This document shows positions 61,305 to 64,000 of a stretch of 64,000 nucleotides of DNA, one piece after another. Source of the stretch: Phycisphaeraceae bacterium (GTDB lineage Bacteria; Planctomycetota; Phycisphaerae; Phycisphaerales; UBA1924); assembly GCA_026126305.1 (NCBI GenBank), contig JAHCJI010000007.1, positions 1-64,000 on the forward strand, read 5' to 3'. Within the stretch, counting starts at the first letter, position 1, and every line of letters begins with the position of its first letter. A model generated the notes under the pieces. It searched no databases. It was not told the DNA's origin and worked only from the letters and a program-made list of their open reading frames with translations. The translations under genes and the position numbers were made by a program.

Positions 61305-63254
61305 TCAGCCAATGGCCCCCACGACGCCGTACACCACCGCCGCGGCAACGTACGCCACGCCGGTCATCCACGCGAACTGGAGCAGGGCCCACTTCCAGCC
61401 CCCCGCCTCGCGGGCGGTGACCACCAGCGTGGGCAGGCACTGGATGGCCAGCACGAAGAAGACCAGCATGGCCCAGCTCGTCGCGGGCGTGAAGACCCGC
61501 GTGCCGTCGTCGCGCGCAGCCTCCATCAGCCGCTCGCGCACGCCCGCGTCCTCGGCGTCGTCGGTGCCGGCCACCTGCACGGCCATCGTGCCCACGAAGA
61601 CCTCTCGCGCGGCGAAGCTGGCAAGGATGCCGATGGTCAGCTGCCGATCGGCCCCGATAGGCGCGAACACCGGCTGCACGGCGTCGCCGATGCGCCCCAG
61701 GAAGCTGACGCGGGCGGCCTCGCGCGGGTCGCCCGCGCCCTCGGGCGGCTGCGGATAGGCCGAGAGCCACCACAGCACGATGGAGATAGCCAGGATCACC
61801 GTGCCGGCCTTGCGGATGAACAGCCACCCGCGATGGAGGGCCACCCTGGCGGCGTCGATCGGCCCGGGCCACTGGTACCTTGGCAGTTCCAGGGCCATGG
61901 GCGGGCTCTTGCCGCGCAGGATCGTCCGCCGCGCGACCACCGCCGTCAGCAGGCCAGCGCCCGCGCCCAGCGCGTAGCAGCCGGTGAAGGCCAGCGCCTG
62001 CCTGGCCGTGCTGGCGGGAAAGAGCACCTGCGTGAGCAGCACGTACACGGGGATGCGGGCCGAGCAGCTCATGAAGGGGATCGCCAAAATCGTCGCCACG
62101 CGCTGGCGAAAGTCGGGGATGGCCCGCGCGCTCATGATCGCCGGGATCGCGCACGCGTGCCCGCTGAGCAAGGGCACGAACGCGTGCCCGGGCAGGCCGA
62201 AGGGACGCAGCAGCCGGTCGATGACAAACGCCGCCCGCGCCAGGTACCCGGTCTGTTCCAGCAGCGCAATCAGGAAGAACAGCAGCACGATCTGCGGCAG
62301 GAACACCAGCGTGCCGCCCACGCCCGCGAGCACGCCGTCGGCCAGCAGGTCGGCCACCGCGCCCTCGGGCAGCGTGCTGCCCACCACGCCGCCCAGCCAG
62401 CCGAAGAAGCCCTCGATGGCGTCCATCGGGATCGTCGCCAGGCTGAAGATGGCCCAGAACAGCCCGGTCATGATCGCGGCGAAGGCGGCCACGCCCAGGA
62501 CGGGGTGGGTAAAGGCAAGGTCCAGCCGATCGGTGACGGCGTCGTGCGTTCGCACGTCGGCGGTGCAGGCCTTGGCGTAGACCGCGTCGGCCCACGCGTC
62601 GATGTCGCCCGGGCCCAGCGGCCCTGCGGCGACTGTCGCACGCGCGAGCGCGGGCATGACGTCCTGCACGCCCTTGCCGGTCTTGCCCGAGGCGAACACC
62701 ACCGGGCAGCCGAGCGCCGCCTCGAACTTCCGGGCGTCGATGGTGATGCCCCGGCGCTCGGCCGCGTCGATCATGGTGACCACGACGATGGTGGGCAGGC
62801 CCAGGGCGATGACCTCGCCGGCCAGGCGCAGGTTGCGCGGCACGTTCGTGGCGTCGACGACGATGGCCACGGCGTCGGGCCGGCCGGTGGCAAAGCCCCG
62901 GATCGCCATCGTGCCATCGGGGTCGCCCGCCAGCACGCCCTTGCAGATGCGAGACTCGCTGGTGTCCAGGTGCAGGCCGTAGCAGCCGGGCAGGTCGGCC
63001 AGCAGGGCCTGGCCCCGCGGGGCCCGCACCGAAGCCAGGTGGGCCTCCTGCGTCGTGCCGGGGAAGTTGGCGGTCTTCTGCCGCCGGCCGGCCAGGGCGT
63101 TGAACAGCGTGCTCTTGCCGACGTTGGGGTTGCCAACGAGCGCAACTGTTTGCACGACCGCTTGTGCGTCGGTTGGCGCGACGGTTGGCGCGGCGGCTCC
63201 CACCTCGGGGGCGGCCGCGCTGGCGGGTTCGTTGGGGTGCGTGGCCGGAGGCAT
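61305..63254 (-). CDS. feoB: Ferrous iron transporter FeoB
   Basis: 649 aa. GTP-dependent Fe(II) uptake at the inner membrane. G domain residues 35-200: G1 GNPNVGKS (41-48), G3 DLPG (87-90). G4, normally NxxD, reads TMID (160-163), so the guanine-reading Asn is Thr. Then about ten membrane segments with the two Gate motifs (HACAIPAIMSARAI, MSCSARIPVYVLL) and their Cys. Length is short of the 770-aa E. coli protein but usual for planctomycete-like FeoB. The 34-residue Ala/Pro-rich N-terminus is extra. ATG 63254 lies 6 bp after the feoA stop. Confidence 0.95.
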   Translation of the reverse strand: MPPATHPNEPASAAAPEVGAAAPTVAPTDAQAVVQTVALVGNPNVGKSTLFNALAGRRQKTANFPGTTQEAHLASVRAPRGQALLADLPGCYGLHLDTSESRICKGVLAGDPDGTMAIRGFATGRPDAVAIVVDATNVPRNLRLAGEVIALGLPTIVVVTMIDAAERRGITIDARKFEAALGCPVVFASGKTGKGVQDVMPALARATVAAGPLGPGDIDAWADAVYAKACTADVRTHDAVTDRLDLAFTHPVLGVAAFAAIMTGLFWAIFSLATIPMDAIEGFFGWLGGVVGSTLPEGAVADLLADGVLAGVGGTLVFLPQIVLLFFLIALLEQTGYLARAAFVIDRLLRPFGLPGHAFVPLLSGHACAIPAIMSARAIPDFRQRVATILAIPFMSCSARIPVYVLLTQVLFPASTARQALAFTGCYALGAGAGLLTAVVARRTILRGKSPPMALELPRYQWPGPIDAARVALHRGWLFIRKAGTVILAISIVLWWLSAYPQPPEGAGDPREAARVSFLGRIGDAVQPVFAPIGADRQLTIGILASFAAREVFVGTMAVQVAGTDDAEDAGVRERLMEAARDDGTRVFTPATSWAMLVFFVLAIQCLPTLVVTAREAGGWKWALLQFAWMTGVAYVAAAVVYGVVGAIG

Positions 63255-63260
63255 GGCGGG

Positions 63261-63545
63261 TTACTGCGGCAGGACGTAGAGGCTGTCGGCCAGGTCGTAG
63301 CTCAGGGCGATGCGGCAGCCGCCCGCGTGGCCGTCGACGTGGACGATGCACGGCTGGCCGGCCTTGCACACGCGCAGCTGGCAGCTGGGCCGCAGGCCCA
63401 TGGCGGCCAGGTGGGCGGCCGAGTCGGCCTCGAGCTGGCCCTGGTCCAGCCGTGCGGTCTGCCCGCGCGTGAGCTGTGTGAGGCGGACGCGGGCGGGGGC
63501 CTGGGCCGTGGTCTGGGTAGTCGTTTGGGGAGCGGTGGCAGTCAC
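63261..63545 (-). CDS. feoA: FeoA-like SH3 domain protein
   Basis: 94 aa from GTG 63545. Residues 22-94 form the FeoA SH3-like fold (RLTQLTRGQTARL, ADSAAHLAAMGLRPSCQLRVCKAG, GCRIALSYDLADSLYVLP), which binds FeoB and supports iron transport. The Thr/Gln/Ala-rich first 20 residues are probably disordered. No Shine-Dalgarno; the promoter at 63551 predicts a leaderless message starting at the GTG. First gene of feoA-feoB-small protein. No Fur box recognised upstream. Confidence 0.88.
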   Translation of the reverse strand: MTATAPQTTTQTTAQAPARVRLTQLTRGQTARLDQGQLEADSAAHLAAMGLRPSCQLRVCKAGQPCIVHVDGHAGGCRIALSYDLADSLYVLPQ

Positions 63546-63550
63546 GGGCG

Positions 63551-63579
63551 ATGGTAGCGGTATTGAGACTGGTTCGCAA
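63551..63579 (-). promoter_or_regulatory. Leaderless-type promoter of feoA
   Basis: Minus strand TTGCGA (63579-63574), 17-bp spacer, TACCAT (63556-63551), 5 bp, GTG 63545. Confidence 0.6.
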
Positions 63580-63662
63580 GTGATCAGAATGGGCGGTGGA
63601 TGGGGTGCTCGAAGCGCCGAGAGGAACTCTCGGGGCTCGGAAAGGGGATTCGCGGGGCTCGG

Positions 63663-63956
63663 ATGGCCCACACCTGCCCTCAGATGGCCCACTTCTGCCC
63701 TCAGATGACCCATCCCAGCACTCGCGCCGCCCATTCCTGCCCTCGCGCCGCCCATCCCAGCCCTCGCGCCGCCCATCCCAGCCCTCGCGCCGCCCATCCC
63801 AGCCCTCGCGCCGCCCATCCCAGCCCTCGCGCCGCCCATCCCTGCCCTCGCGCCACCCATCCCTGCCCTCGCGCCGCCCATTCCTGCCCTCGCGCCGCCC
63901 ATTCCTGCCCTCAAATGGCCCATCCCAGCCCTCAGTTGGCGCACTTTTGCCCATCA
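63663..63956. repeat. 21-bp tandem array, 14 units
   Basis: Fourteen gap-free 21-bp units stepping from 63663 to 63936; four central units are identical (GCCGCCCATCCCAG then CCCTCGC). End units carry ATGGCCC in place of GCCGCCC. The minus strand is built of G triplets at 2-3 nt spacing and could form G-quadruplexes. It lies upstream of the feoA promoter. The last 44 bp of the window show nothing. Confidence 0.92.
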
Positions 63957-64000
63957 GATGGAGCAAACCGTGGCCCCGAATCGCATGGGTAGGCCGTGCG

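Noticed and set aside
60606..63557. Plus-strand frame of 983 codons across rho and feoB
   Set aside because: It lies out of frame in rho and antisense to feoB, both of which have full family motifs.
63663..63956. CRISPR array
   Set aside because: Units are contiguous with no unique spacers, period is 21 bp, and no cas gene is present.

Overview
The window reads as chromosomal DNA of a planctomycete, most likely of the class Phycisphaerae. The evidence is high GC by eye, ECF sigma factors fused operonically to large Ser/Thr kinases with TPR-like tails, a Gram-negative lpxB, and a large secreted proteome. At least eleven secreted proteins here end in a duplicated EF-hand-like dockerin module that stops in Gly-Cys-X. 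I saw no rRNA, tRNA, insertion sequence, phage or CRISPR array.

Layout. 0-3.5 kb: the 5' part of a beta-propeller-like secreted protein, divergent from a 667-aa dockerin protein, then a 21-unit 21-bp repeat array. 3.5-12.5 kb: housekeeping genes (trpF, rhomboid protease, citrate synthase, PMP3 protein, orphan response regulator, deoxyhypusine-synthase-like enzyme, ndk, rdgB) with one subtilase. 12.6-25.3 kb: three Ser/Thr kinases, two of them in sigma-kinase gene pairs, plus a secreted repeat protein. 25.5-45.5 kb: a run of secreted dockerin proteins (two duplicated 50-aa-repeat proteins, a second subtilase, two propeller proteins, a 14-blade FG-GAP protein) interrupted by lpxB. 45.7-52.2 kb: an operon of a VIT/VWA protein, response regulator and histidine kinase, overlapping tail-to-tail with an unknown exported protein. 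52.5-58.3 kb: another propeller protein, a csoR-HMA lipoprotein-outer membrane protein metal operon, a small dockerin protein and a TVP38 protein. 58.6-64 kb: coaE, rho and the feoA-feoB iron operon.

Three kinds of unexplained structure stand out. (1) Four paralogous propeller genes each carry a sigma-70-like promoter with a 17-bp spacer whose -10 hexamer ends exactly 6 bp before the ATG and with no evident ribosome-binding site, so they should be leaderless; feoA shows nearly the same layout. (2) Four separate non-coding arrays have unrelated repeat units but the same 21-bp period with no indels. (3) Short heptamer (7-bp) arrays and long heptamer-built hairpins sit beside gene ends.

How parts fit together: the sigma-kinase pairs and two-component system are signal-transduction modules. 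The dockerin proteins look like a co-evolving set of surface or extracellular proteins that share a C-terminal attachment or sorting module; no cohesin partner is visible. All function statements rest on sequence reading and remembered family motifs; no database search was run.
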